The notes beneath the pieces were generated by a model, which worked only from the letters and a program-made list of their open reading frames with translations, had not been told where the DNA came from and made no database searches. The position numbers and the translations under genes were made by a program. Shown here one piece after another: positions 55,991-63,743 of a stretch of 64,000 nt of DNA. The number at the start of each line of letters is the position of its first letter. Position 1 is the first letter of the stretch. The DNA is from Pantoea rwandensis (lineage in GTDB: Bacteria; Pseudomonadota; Gammaproteobacteria; Enterobacterales; Enterobacteriaceae): contig NZ_CP009454.1 of NCBI RefSeq assembly GCF_000759475.1, forward strand, positions 744,001 through 808,000. Reading direction: 5' to 3'.

Positions 55991-57629
55991 GGGATTCCTC
56001 AACGAGAAGTGGCTGGCGCCCTTGCTCATTGAGCCAGGCGCGGAGCCGGTCATTATCCATCGGACGGGCATAATAGTAGCCCTGAATCAGCACCACGCCA
56101 CGCTGCCGAAGGTATTCATATTGCAACGAGGTTTCCACCCCTTCACCCAGTACATCCAGCTTGAGTTTGTGGCACAGATTAATGATGGCATCCAGCACCG
56201 GTGTTTCTGCCTCCAGACCTTCAATGGCGTTAATGAAGCCGCGATCGATTTTCAGGTAATCCAGCGGGAAGGTCAGCAGATAAGAAAGTGAGCAGTGGCC
56301 GGTACCAAAGTCATCAATCGCCACTTTCATGCCGTGTGACTGCAGGTAGCGGAGTTTACGCGCCACCAGTTCGCCGTCATCAATCAGGCTGCGCTCAGTG
56401 AGCTCCAGCGTCACCACCATCTGCTTGTCTTTAATGCGGCGGGCAAAGCGCTGAATGTCCTGCACGAAATCGGCATGTTGCAAGTGTTCTGCCGCCACGT
56501 TCAGGCCAATATGGAAACCGGGCTCAACCTCCCAGCCCTGAATATCTTCCGCCATCAGATCCAGCAAATGCTGGGTCAGTTGCACAATTATCCCTTCAGA
56601 TTCGGCGTGGCTGATAAAGATATCCGGACGGATCATCTCACCATTCGGCAATTGCCAGCGCAACAGGGCTTCCGCGCCTTTACAGCGCTCGATTTCCGTG
56701 CTGTAAACCGGCTGGTAATGGACCGAGAATTGACGGCTACGCATCGCGCGGCGGATTTCATCGGCCCACGAAATGCGGCGGCGCAGCCAGTTGGCGGTCA
56801 ATACCATCAGCAGGATAGAGAAAATTGCCGCCATCGGCAGGAAGATAAACAGCGCCTGACGCCAGGCCTTCAGCAACTCGGAGGCGGGCACGGTGACATT
56901 CACGCTAATGGGGTAGCGGCTGGATTCGGCCTGATAAGGCTCGCTTTTTAAATACAGCTCGGGTTCGATATCGGCAGGGCCACTGGTAATCGGTGCGCCG
57001 CCGCTAAAGCGCAAGCTCATTTGATAGCCACGTGACTCACCAATGGCGTGCATAAAATCCATCAGATACTGGCCATCAATTACCGCCCAGAAACCGGTAG
57101 TGTCTGGGAGTTGACGCACGAACACCACGGCGGGTCGATTGGGCACGCCGTAAGTGCCACGAATCGAGATACTCCACCAGGCTTTGCCGGTGATTGGCGG
57201 CGGTTGCATCATCATCTGGGTCAGTGTGCCATTGGCTAAACCAAAGGCAGACGAGCAGCTAATGTTCTCGCCACTCAGCAGACCGACGGAACGGAAATAG
57301 GCGTTGAGGGTGCCAGCGCGCTGCAGCTGATCCTCGATCTTCGCACAAGGCTGATAATGGTACTGACGCAGTTGGGTGATCATATCCCAGGCGTTATCAC
57401 TCATTTTTTCGGCTTGAGTGAGTAAGGAGTTAGCGGTGGAGATCTGCTGCTGGCTCACCGTGTGCCGCGCTTCAATGGCCGTACAAAGGATGCCCAGTAC
57501 CAGCGGTAATAACCCGGCACAGACAATTAACAGCCAGCCAAAATCGCGATTTTTTCTTTGCGGTGGCACCTGACTTTCCTCGGTCATTTTAAGCAGCAGA
57601 TGAGGGCTAAGCTGCGGCGTCAGCAGCAT
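55965..57629 (-). CDS. CSS-motif EAL-domain cyclic-di-GMP phosphodiesterase
   Basis: 554 residues. Helix at about 30-55, a periplasmic CSS-type domain (first Cys in YQPCAKIEDQL, then NISCSSAFG), a second helix near 265-290, then an EAL domain. Catalytic residues are present: the Glu of GAEALLRW, Asn in GLNVAAEHL, ELTERSL, IDDFGTGHCSLSYL, YLKIDRGF and GEGVET. It should cut cyclic di-GMP to pGpG, controlled by a disulfide in the CSS domain (known for E. coli PdeB/PdeC/PdeN class). Start at ATG 57629 with GGAAG upstream. Confidence 0.92.
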   Translation of the reverse strand: MLLTPQLSPHLLLKMTEESQVPPQRKNRDFGWLLIVCAGLLPLVLGILCTAIEARHTVSQQQISTANSLLTQAEKMSDNAWDMITQLRQYHYQPCAKIEDQLQRAGTLNAYFRSVGLLSGENISCSSAFGLANGTLTQMMMQPPPITGKAWWSISIRGTYGVPNRPAVVFVRQLPDTTGFWAVIDGQYLMDFMHAIGESRGYQMSLRFSGGAPITSGPADIEPELYLKSEPYQAESSRYPISVNVTVPASELLKAWRQALFIFLPMAAIFSILLMVLTANWLRRRISWADEIRRAMRSRQFSVHYQPVYSTEIERCKGAEALLRWQLPNGEMIRPDIFISHAESEGIIVQLTQHLLDLMAEDIQGWEVEPGFHIGLNVAAEHLQHADFVQDIQRFARRIKDKQMVVTLELTERSLIDDGELVARKLRYLQSHGMKVAIDDFGTGHCSLSYLLTFPLDYLKIDRGFINAIEGLEAETPVLDAIINLCHKLKLDVLGEGVETSLQYEYLRQRGVVLIQGYYYARPMDNDRLRAWLNEQGRQPLLVEESHEPELRHS

Positions 57630-57807
57630 AACACTTCCAGGGGCCGTGCATATTAGCGTTTTGCTTTTGCTCTGGACTGACTCAGGTCAAATATCGGCGT
57701 CGCTTTGCGTTAATTGACAATGTTTTGCCGTTATTGGCATTTCCCAGCGGGAAAAGCGCTGTGCCACGATGATGGGAAAGCATATTGACCTGAAATGAGG
57801 AGCGAAA

Positions 57808-58572
57808 ATGAGCACTGAAACCCTGGATGTGGCTTCCCTGCGCCAACGCATCAGCGAAGGCGAATGGCAGGCGCGTGTGAAGCTGGCGCAGGCCTATCAC
57901 CTGGCGGCCAGGCTGCGCTGGACTGACCATATCTACACCCACTTTTCTCTGCGTGTCCCGGGCGATCAGCCCCATTTTCTGATTAACGCTTTTGGTCAAA
58001 CCTTCGATGAAATCTCGGCGGAGACGCTGGTGAAAATTGATATCGACGGAAACATCATTGATGACCCGACGGGGCTGGGAATTAACCACGCGGGATTTGT
58101 GATTCACAGCGCCATTCACCGTGCGCGTCCGGATGCGCATGCCGTGCTGCATACGCATACGGCGGCGGGCATTGGTGTCTCTGCGCAGCGCAACGGTTTG
58201 CTGATGATTTCGCAGCACAGCACGCGCTTCCACAATCGCCTTGGCTATCACGATTACGAAGGCATTGCGCTGGATCTTGATGAGCAGCAACGCATTGTCG
58301 CCGATCTTGGCGATCTTAACGCGTTGATTCTGCGCAATCACGGTTTACTCACCAGCGGTGGCAGCATCGAAGAAGCATTCTATAACCTTTACTACCTGGA
58401 GCGTGCTTGCCAGGCGCAGCTAGCGGCTCAGTCGGGCGGTGCGGATTTGATCATCCTGCCGGATGCGGTATCCGAGAAAGCGGCGCAAGCTTTCGACAAC
58501 AGCATCCGTAACCACAAATATCAGCTGCACTGGGATGCTTACATCCGCCAGCTCAACCGCAACGCACTCTGA
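57808..58572 (+). CDS. Class II aldolase/adducin domain protein
   Basis: 254 residues. RLRWTDHIYTHFSLRVPG, NAFGQTFDEISAETLVKID and AVLHTHTAAGIGVSAQ (zinc His pair) are typical, with NHGLLTSGGSIEEAF giving the third His. The family covers L-fuculose/ribulose phosphate aldolases and many with unknown substrate; this is the adducin-like subgroup without a proven reaction. AGGAG precedes the ATG. A binding-protein gene follows after 9 bp, implying one operon, possibly for a sulfur- or amine-containing compound. Confidence 0.85.
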   Translation: MSTETLDVASLRQRISEGEWQARVKLAQAYHLAARLRWTDHIYTHFSLRVPGDQPHFLINAFGQTFDEISAETLVKIDIDGNIIDDPTGLGINHAGFVIHSAIHRARPDAHAVLHTHTAAGIGVSAQRNGLLMISQHSTRFHNRLGYHDYEGIALDLDEQQRIVADLGDLNALILRNHGLLTSGGSIEEAFYNLYYLERACQAQLAAQSGGADLIILPDAVSEKAAQAFDNSIRNHKYQLHWDAYIRQLNRNAL

Positions 58573-58581
58573 GAATCCCCT

Positions 58582-59529
58582 ATGAAATGGATGAAACCGG
58601 TTGTTTCGACGCTGTTGCTGTGCGCGGCGTTTAGCAGTCAGGCGGCACCTGATTTAAGCAAAGTCACTCTGGTGCTGGGCGATCAGGCGCGCAATCTGCG
58701 TTCGCTGATTGAGGCCGCCGATGTGATGAAAGATGCGCCCTATCAGTATCGCTGGGCGAATTTCCAGGGTGCGGCACCGCTGTTTGAAGCGCAACGTGCG
58801 GGGGCAGTCGATACCTCTTACGCCGGTGATCTCCCGGTACTGATGGCGGCATCCGGTGGGGTACCGTTGAAGATCATCGCCACCAACGTCGGCGATGCCG
58901 GTTCGAACGGGGTGATCGTCCCGGCTGATTCACCGATTCACAGTGTGAAAGATCTGGTCGGAAAGGAAGTGGTGGTGTCATCGGCGCGCGGCAGCATTTC
59001 CCAGCATCTGCTGTATGAAGCGCTGGAAGAAGCGCAGGTAAAACGCGATACGGTGCCGGTGCGATTTGTTTTACCAACCGATGCCAGCGCAGCGTTTAAT
59101 TCAGGGCAGATTGCCGCCTGGGCCACGTTCGATCCCTATCTGGGGATTGCCGAACAGCACGGTGCACGCCTGCTGCGCGATGGCAAAGGGTTAACCACGG
59201 CACTGTCGTTTGTCACTGCCACGCAGAGTTCGCTGGACGATCCCGCTAAGCGGGCGGCGATTGTCGATTTCACTCATCGTTTAGCCAAAGCCCGCGAATG
59301 GGCGCTGGAGCACCCGCAGCAGTACAACGCAGTCTATGCCCAGTTAACACGTCTTTCGCCGGAAAATGCGCAGAAGATTACGCCGCGCATTTCGCACGGC
59401 GTTCGGGGGGTGACGGCAGAAGATGTGGCGAAAGTGCAGAAGGTGTCAGATCTGTTTAGCGAACTGAAGATTTTGCCGAACAAAGTCGATGTGCAGGCGA
59501 TTACCGATAACAGCGTGTTTACGCATTGA
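58582..59529 (+). CDS. ABC transporter substrate-binding protein, SsuA-like, with IS-supplied stop
   Basis: 315 residues. Signal peptide (VVSTLLLCAAFSSQA|AP) then an NMT1/SsuA-like domain: VTLVLGDQARNLRSLIEAA, DTSYAGDLPVLMAASGG, VVSSARGSISQHLL and AFNSGQIAAWATFDPYLG. The class binds aliphatic sulfonates, taurine or related compounds. Its own permease and ATPase genes are not next to it; an IS200/IS605-type element follows directly. The last codon's third base and the stop TGA lie in the element's end (TTGA at 59526-59529), so a few native residues may be lost. Confidence 0.85.
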   Translation: MKWMKPVVSTLLLCAAFSSQAAPDLSKVTLVLGDQARNLRSLIEAADVMKDAPYQYRWANFQGAAPLFEAQRAGAVDTSYAGDLPVLMAASGGVPLKIIATNVGDAGSNGVIVPADSPIHSVKDLVGKEVVVSSARGSISQHLLYEALEEAQVKRDTVPVRFVLPTDASAAFNSGQIAAWATFDPYLGIAEQHGARLLRDGKGLTTALSFVTATQSSLDDPAKRAAIVDFTHRLAKAREWALEHPQQYNAVYAQLTRLSPENAQKITPRISHGVRGVTAEDVAKVQKVSDLFSELKILPNKVDVQAITDNSVFTH

Positions 59530-59587
59530 CTGCTCCCCGCCCTAATGGGCGAGGATTCCCACTTCAACGCAACCTACCTAAACCACC
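59530..59587 (-). ncRNA. Likely omega-RNA scaffold end downstream of tnpB
   Basis: By analogy with TnpB systems, the guide RNA covers the 3' end of tnpB and its downstream region. In the tnpB direction it shows GTTGAAGTGGGAATCC followed by the CTCGCCC/GGGCGGG hairpin and GTCAA. The 20 nt that follow, TGCGTAAACACGCTGTTATC, come from the binding-protein gene and would be the guide. Inference from layout; ends are not proven. Confidence 0.5.
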
Positions 59588-60709
59588 TTAAGCGGCTTTA
59601 GGGTTTACAGTCGCTCCATGGGCTAACGCGGCCAGCCCGACCGCTTTTATATTCTTCGCCGCGTTTACGTCACGATCATGGTGAGCCCCACATTCAGCGC
59701 AAGTCCATGACCTGACATTAAGCGCCATTTTTGGCAGGGTATAGCCGCAACCGCTACAACGTTTTGAGGACGGGAAAAACCGGTCAATGGCGACCACGGA
59801 TCGCCCCGACCATTCGCCCTTATATTCAAGCTGACGAACAAATTCGCCCCAGCTTGCGTCTGCTATCGCCTTGGAGAGTTTCGAATTGCGGATCATGTTT
59901 TTCACTTTAAGGGATTCGATGCAAACAACTTGGTTATCGTTAATGAGTTTGCGGGATAGTTTGTGCAGATTATCCATACGGCAATCAGCAATTTTTGCGT
60001 GAATGCGGGCGACTTTTACACGGGCTTTAGCGCGATTTTTTGAGCCTTTTTTCTTCTTGCTCAATCGACGCTGGAGCAGCGCGAGGCACTTCGCATATTT
60101 AGCGGTGTGGCGGGGATTGCCTGTTTTGTATCCGTTATCGGTGACGAACAAATCTGTTAAACCAACATCAATGCCGACCGTTTTAGCGGTGATCGGCAGT
60201 GATACAGGTTCAAACTCGCACAGGCACGACACGAAATAGCGCCCCGCTGAATCTTTAGATACGGTGACGGTAGACGGCACGGATGGCAAAGGGCGACTCC
60301 AGCGCACGTCTAAAGGCGCTTTGCTCTTTGCCATAAACAACTTGCCATCACGCTATTTAAACGCGGCATCGGTCAGCGTAGCCGTCTGTTTATGGCGCTT
60401 GCTTTTGAATGTGGGATATTTCGCCCGACCGGCAAAGAAGTGAGAAAAGGCGGCTTGTTGGTGGCGTAGCGCCTGCTGCAATGGAACGCTGGAAACGTCA
60501 TTGAGCCATGCAAAATCTGGCTCTTTTTTGAGAGCGGTTAGTCGTGCGCTGGCTTGCGTATAACCGATCTTTTCCTGGCGGTCATAGTATGCGTCAGTGC
60601 GCCAGCGCAGAATGCTGTTATAGACAAAACGCACACACCCGAATGTTTGAGCCAAAAGCTCAATCTGATCGGGGATAGGATAGAATCTGTATTTATATGC
60701 GCGCTTCAT
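59588..60709 (-). pseudogene. tnpB: TnpB RNA-guided nuclease, interrupted by one amber codon
   Basis: A full-length TnpB frame of 374 codons carries a single in-frame TAG at 60355-60353 (codon 119). The sequence before it ends TLTDAAFK and after it continues RDGKLFMAKSKAPLDVRWSR, the normal family text, so nothing is shifted or lost. RuvC residues are intact: D181 in GIDVGLTDL, E265 in CIESLKVKN, D347 in DRDVNAAKNI, and the zinc finger CSGCG/CAECG. Codon 119 is likely Trp or Tyr in relatives. As it stands it gives a 118-residue fragment; restart at TTG/ATG 60340/60334 is possible but would lack the N-terminal part. Confidence 0.88.
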
Positions 60710-60817
60710 ATCTTACATATTACGGAACATCATTTAAGAAACTCAAGGGATGTTACGCAGTTACCGCGCTTATATCCCCGCCCGATTGGGCGAGGTCTTA
60801 CGCGCAAATTGATAAAC

Positions 60818-60851
60818 ACCAATCTGGCGAGATGTATCGTGCCAGATTGGT
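60818..60851. terminator. Hairpin after the TqsA-like gene
   Basis: ACCAATCTGGC-N12-GCCAGATTGGT, 11-bp perfect stem starting 10 bases past the minus-strand stop at 60862. No T run; termination is inferred. Lies just outside the IS. Confidence 0.6.
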
Positions 60852-60861
60852 TATGTGCGCA

Positions 60862-61908
60862 TTAACGCGGACGCGATCCCGGTCGGCCATTGCCTAACAT
60901 AATCGCCAGTCGGCTGCCACCCGGCGTGGTCTCCATCAATATCTTAGTGACGCTGGTCAGTGGTACTGACAGCAGCATGCCCACCGGCCCCAACAGCCAG
61001 CCCCAGAATATCAGCGACAGAAACACCACCAGCGTCGAGAGCCCCAATCCGCGCCCCATCAGCTTTGGCTCCAGCATATTGCCAAACACCATATGAATCG
61101 CGCTGAACAGCGCCACCACAAACAACGCATCGTAAGTTCCGTTCAATACCAGTGCCTGAATAAATGGCGGGATGCCGGCGATGATCGGCCCGATGTTGGG
61201 TACAAAGTTAAGGATAAAGGCCACGACGCCCCAGAACAGCGCAAACTTCACGCCGATAAGTTCCAGCACCAGCCAAACGGCGAGACCGGTCATCAGGCTA
61301 ACCAGGGTTTTTAGCGCCAGGTAGTGGGTCACGCCTTTGAAGGCGCGGTGTAACCCCGCGATGCGGATTTGCGGATTCACCATAGCGTTACGCATTTTGT
61401 AAGGCAGATGACGCACTTCAAACAGCATAAACACCACGGTGAGGATCAGCAGCAGCACGTTGGTCATGGCACCGGAAAACTGTTTCAGCAGCGTGGTGGC
61501 CATATCCATCATCACATTCGGGTCGAGCCGGGCGGCTAAGGCTTCCGTGGAGATATTGATATGAAAGCGAGCGGCAAAGTGCTGCACCACGCCGAGCTTT
61601 TGTTCCAGCATGCTACGGATTTGCGGATAGGTATCGCTGAAGTCACTGGCCGAACTGGCCATCACGCCCACCAGCAACAGAATGACGATAAATATCACGC
61701 TGATCACCGCTGTGATGGCCAGACCACGCGGCACGCCGCGACGCATCAGCAGGGTGACCAGCGGATTCAGCACAATCGCCAGAAAGCTGGCAAGCAGGAA
61801 GGGCACCAGAATCTCTGACGCGGCGCGAATGCCCGCCAGAATGATCACCAGCATCGCCATCTTGACCAGCATGTTCTGGCCAATTTTTTCCTGGGGCAGG
61901 TTGTTCAT
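60862..61908 (-). CDS. tqsA: AI-2E family transporter, TqsA-like
   Basis: 348 residues, about seven to eight helices. It shares with E. coli TqsA LVIILAGIRAASEILVPF-like text at the start, ILTVVFMLFEVRHLP, FILNFVPNIGPIIAGIPPF and the near-identical run GRGLGLSTLVVFLSLIFWG. TqsA exports the quorum-sensing signal AI-2; other family members move Na+ or siderophores, so the substrate is inferred. AGGAGAG stands 4 bases before the ATG, inside an 11-bp hairpin. Confidence 0.85.
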   Translation of the reverse strand: MNNLPQEKIGQNMLVKMAMLVIILAGIRAASEILVPFLLASFLAIVLNPLVTLLMRRGVPRGLAITAVISVIFIVILLLVGVMASSASDFSDTYPQIRSMLEQKLGVVQHFAARFHINISTEALAARLDPNVMMDMATTLLKQFSGAMTNVLLLILTVVFMLFEVRHLPYKMRNAMVNPQIRIAGLHRAFKGVTHYLALKTLVSLMTGLAVWLVLELIGVKFALFWGVVAFILNFVPNIGPIIAGIPPFIQALVLNGTYDALFVVALFSAIHMVFGNMLEPKLMGRGLGLSTLVVFLSLIFWGWLLGPVGMLLSVPLTSVTKILMETTPGGSRLAIMLGNGRPGSRPR

Positions 61909-61910
61909 TT

Positions 61911-61942
61911 ACTCTCCTGAGTCATCAATGGCTCAGGAGAGT
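61911..61942 (-). promoter_or_regulatory. Hairpin sequestering the tqsA Shine-Dalgarno
   Basis: ACTCTCCTGAG-N10-CTCAGGAGAGT, perfect 11-bp arms. On the minus strand the 3' arm holds AGGAGAG, 4 bases before the ATG at 61908, so in the mRNA leader the ribosome-binding site would be paired. Whether it is an RNA switch or a DNA operator is not clear. Confidence 0.65.
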
Positions 61943-62020
61943 GTAGTTGAACGAGATTAAGTGATTGTTTATTTAGGAATAAGCGAAACGCGTGAGTGCG
62001 TTTTTCGGCAAAGACGCGGT

Positions 62021-62090
62021 GTAACGCGCAATAAATTGCGCCGCTACTGGCATGTGCAGCTGAGTTGTAGCGGCGCGGTTCATCGCGCTA
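62021..62090. repeat. Paired REP-like palindromes, GTAGCGGCGC family
   Basis: GTAACGCGCAATAAATTGCG-CCGCTAC (62021-62047) and GTAGCGGCGCGGTTCATCGCGC (62067-62090) face each other. The second overlaps the stop codon of the permease gene. Same family as 7450-7473 and 26343-26368. Confidence 0.65.
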
Positions 62091-63743
62091 TTTATTCCCC
62101 TGGCGCTGCATCAGCATGGTGGCGCCCAGCATCAGGGTGAGGCTGGCAAGCAGTGTCACGGTGGCCATCGCCATCCCTTGTCCCACGGAACCTTGCTCGA
62201 ACTGACGCCAGATAAAAATCGCCACGGTTTGCGTCCCGGCGGGTGCCAGCAGTAGCGATGTCACCAGTTCGCGCGATGCCACGGCAAACACCATCATCAT
62301 CGCAGCCAGCAGACTTGGAGCGACCAGCGGCAGGACGATCAGGCGCAGCGCCTGTAAGCGTGATGCGCCGTGCACGCGTGCCGCCGGTTCCAGCGTGGGG
62401 GCCAGCTGACGCAGCGCACTGCTGACATAGCGTACCGGCCACGGCAGCAGCAGGCAGCTGTAGGAAAGCAGCAGAATAAACATCGTGTTGTAAGGTGAAA
62501 CCGGCCAGAAGCCGCGGTTCCACAGCAGAATCAACCCAACACCGACCACCACACCCGGCATGGCGGCAGGCAGCAGCGCCAGGCCATCCATCATCGCCAG
62601 CAGGCGCGTTTTCCCTTCTGACACGCGCCAGGCAATCAGGAAACCGAGCAGCCCAGTGAGCAGTGCCGCGCCCAGCGCCAGCCCAATGCTGGTGGAGAAG
62701 GCCGCTAATGCATCCCCTTGCTGACTGAACAGCGCGCCGAAATGACGCAGCGTCAGGTTATTCACATGCAGGCCGCCGGAAAGGGTATTCAGTAATCCAC
62801 TCAGCGTCATTGCGCCCAGCGGCAGTACCACGGCGAGTAAAACGGTGAGGATAAACGGCAGCAACATCAGCGGCAGCCAGCGCCCGCCCTCGGCCAGTTC
62901 CTGCACCACCGGTTTGCCGTTAACTGCCGTGACATCGCTGCTGCCGGTCAATTTACGTTGCAGGAACCAGGCGGTGAGCGCCACCAGACTCAGCATCAAC
63001 GAGAGAGATGCCGCGCCCGGTAAGTCGATTGGCCAGTCCGCCAGTTTGATTTCAATACCGACCGTCATCAACGTCAGATGCGCCTGAGTGCCGAGCGCCG
63101 CAGGCACGCCGTACTCTTCGATCGCCAGCGTGAATGCCAGCAGCACGCCACCGGCTAACGCAGGAAGCGTCAGCGGCAATGTGATCTGGGCAAAAGCGCG
63201 CCAGGCTGATGCGCCGTGCACGCGAGCCACCCATGCGAGGCGCTGACCGCTCGCCATCAGCGAACGCGACACCGCAAAATAGACCACCGGGAAAATATTC
63301 AGCGTCATCACCAGCGTCATGCCGGTACTGCTGAACAGCAGGCTATCAAAGTTGATGCCGATGAGTTGCTCAAAATAGCCGTTGCGTTGCAGCGCCAGCG
63401 TCCATGACAGCGCCACGATATAGGGCGGCGTGAGGAAGGGGATCAGGAATAACAAATCCCACATTGCCGCACCCGGCAGGCGGAATAGGCCGCGCAGCGC
63501 GCCGAGCGGTAAGCCCAGCAGCAAACTGCACAGCGCCACGCCGCCGCCGATCTTCAGCGTGCCCAGCCACATCGGAACCAGTTGGGGATCTTCAAACAGC
63601 GCCGGTAACGCGCTGAAAGCCCCACTCCAGTTCCCCTCGCCAGGCTGTGAAAACAGTGCCTGTAGCACGATAAACAGCAGCGGCAGTGCCACCAGCAGCG
63701 TCAGCGCCAGTAGAATCAATCCATTCAGGGCACGCGACATCAT
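62088..63743 (-). CDS. Fused ABC permease, iron(III)/aminoethylphosphonate type
   Basis: 551 residues, two permease domains joined. Each has about six helices and an EAA-type loop for the ATPase: VHGASAWRAFAQITLPLTLP at about 170 and VHGASRLQALRLIVLPLVAP at about 455. This double plan is that of FbpB/SfuB-like ferric iron and of 2-aminoethylphosphonate importers. It begins directly after the binding-protein stop, so the two are one operon. No ATPase gene follows downstream on this strand before the TqsA-like gene, so it must be upstream, outside the window, or elsewhere. Confidence 0.87.
   Translation of the reverse strand: MMSRALNGLILLALTLLVALPLLFIVLQALFSQPGEGNWSGAFSALPALFEDPQLVPMWLGTLKIGGGVALCSLLLGLPLGALRGLFRLPGAAMWDLLFLIPFLTPPYIVALSWTLALQRNGYFEQLIGINFDSLLFSSTGMTLVMTLNIFPVVYFAVSRSLMASGQRLAWVARVHGASAWRAFAQITLPLTLPALAGGVLLAFTLAIEEYGVPAALGTQAHLTLMTVGIEIKLADWPIDLPGAASLSLMLSLVALTAWFLQRKLTGSSDVTAVNGKPVVQELAEGGRWLPLMLLPFILTVLLAVVLPLGAMTLSGLLNTLSGGLHVNNLTLRHFGALFSQQGDALAAFSTSIGLALGAALLTGLLGFLIAWRVSEGKTRLLAMMDGLALLPAAMPGVVVGVGLILLWNRGFWPVSPYNTMFILLLSYSCLLLPWPVRYVSSALRQLAPTLEPAARVHGASRLQALRLIVLPLVAPSLLAAMMMVFAVASRELVTSLLLAPAGTQTVAIFIWRQFEQGSVGQGMAMATVTLLASLTLMLGATMLMQRQGNK

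Larger units (their letters stand above)
59526..60812 (-). mobile_element. IS200/IS605-type element, tnpB only
   Basis: No tnpA (Y1 transposase) gene is present. Both ends carry the same hairpin in the same orientation: CCCCGCCC-taat-GGGCGAGG at 59536-59554 and CCCCGCCC-gatt-GGGCGAGG at about 60777-60796, as expected of subterminal hairpins. In the tnpB direction the right end finishes with GTCAA, in line with the TCAA end known for IS608, giving 59526 as the boundary. The left end is not resolved to the base. Confidence 0.7.

Noticed and set aside
57682..58341. 219-codon minus-strand frame
   Set aside because: Opposite the class II aldolase gene; basic, low-complexity text.
59526..60812. 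Complete transposing IS605 with its own Y1 transposase
   Set aside because: No tnpA frame is present on either strand between the two subterminal hairpins; only tnpB.
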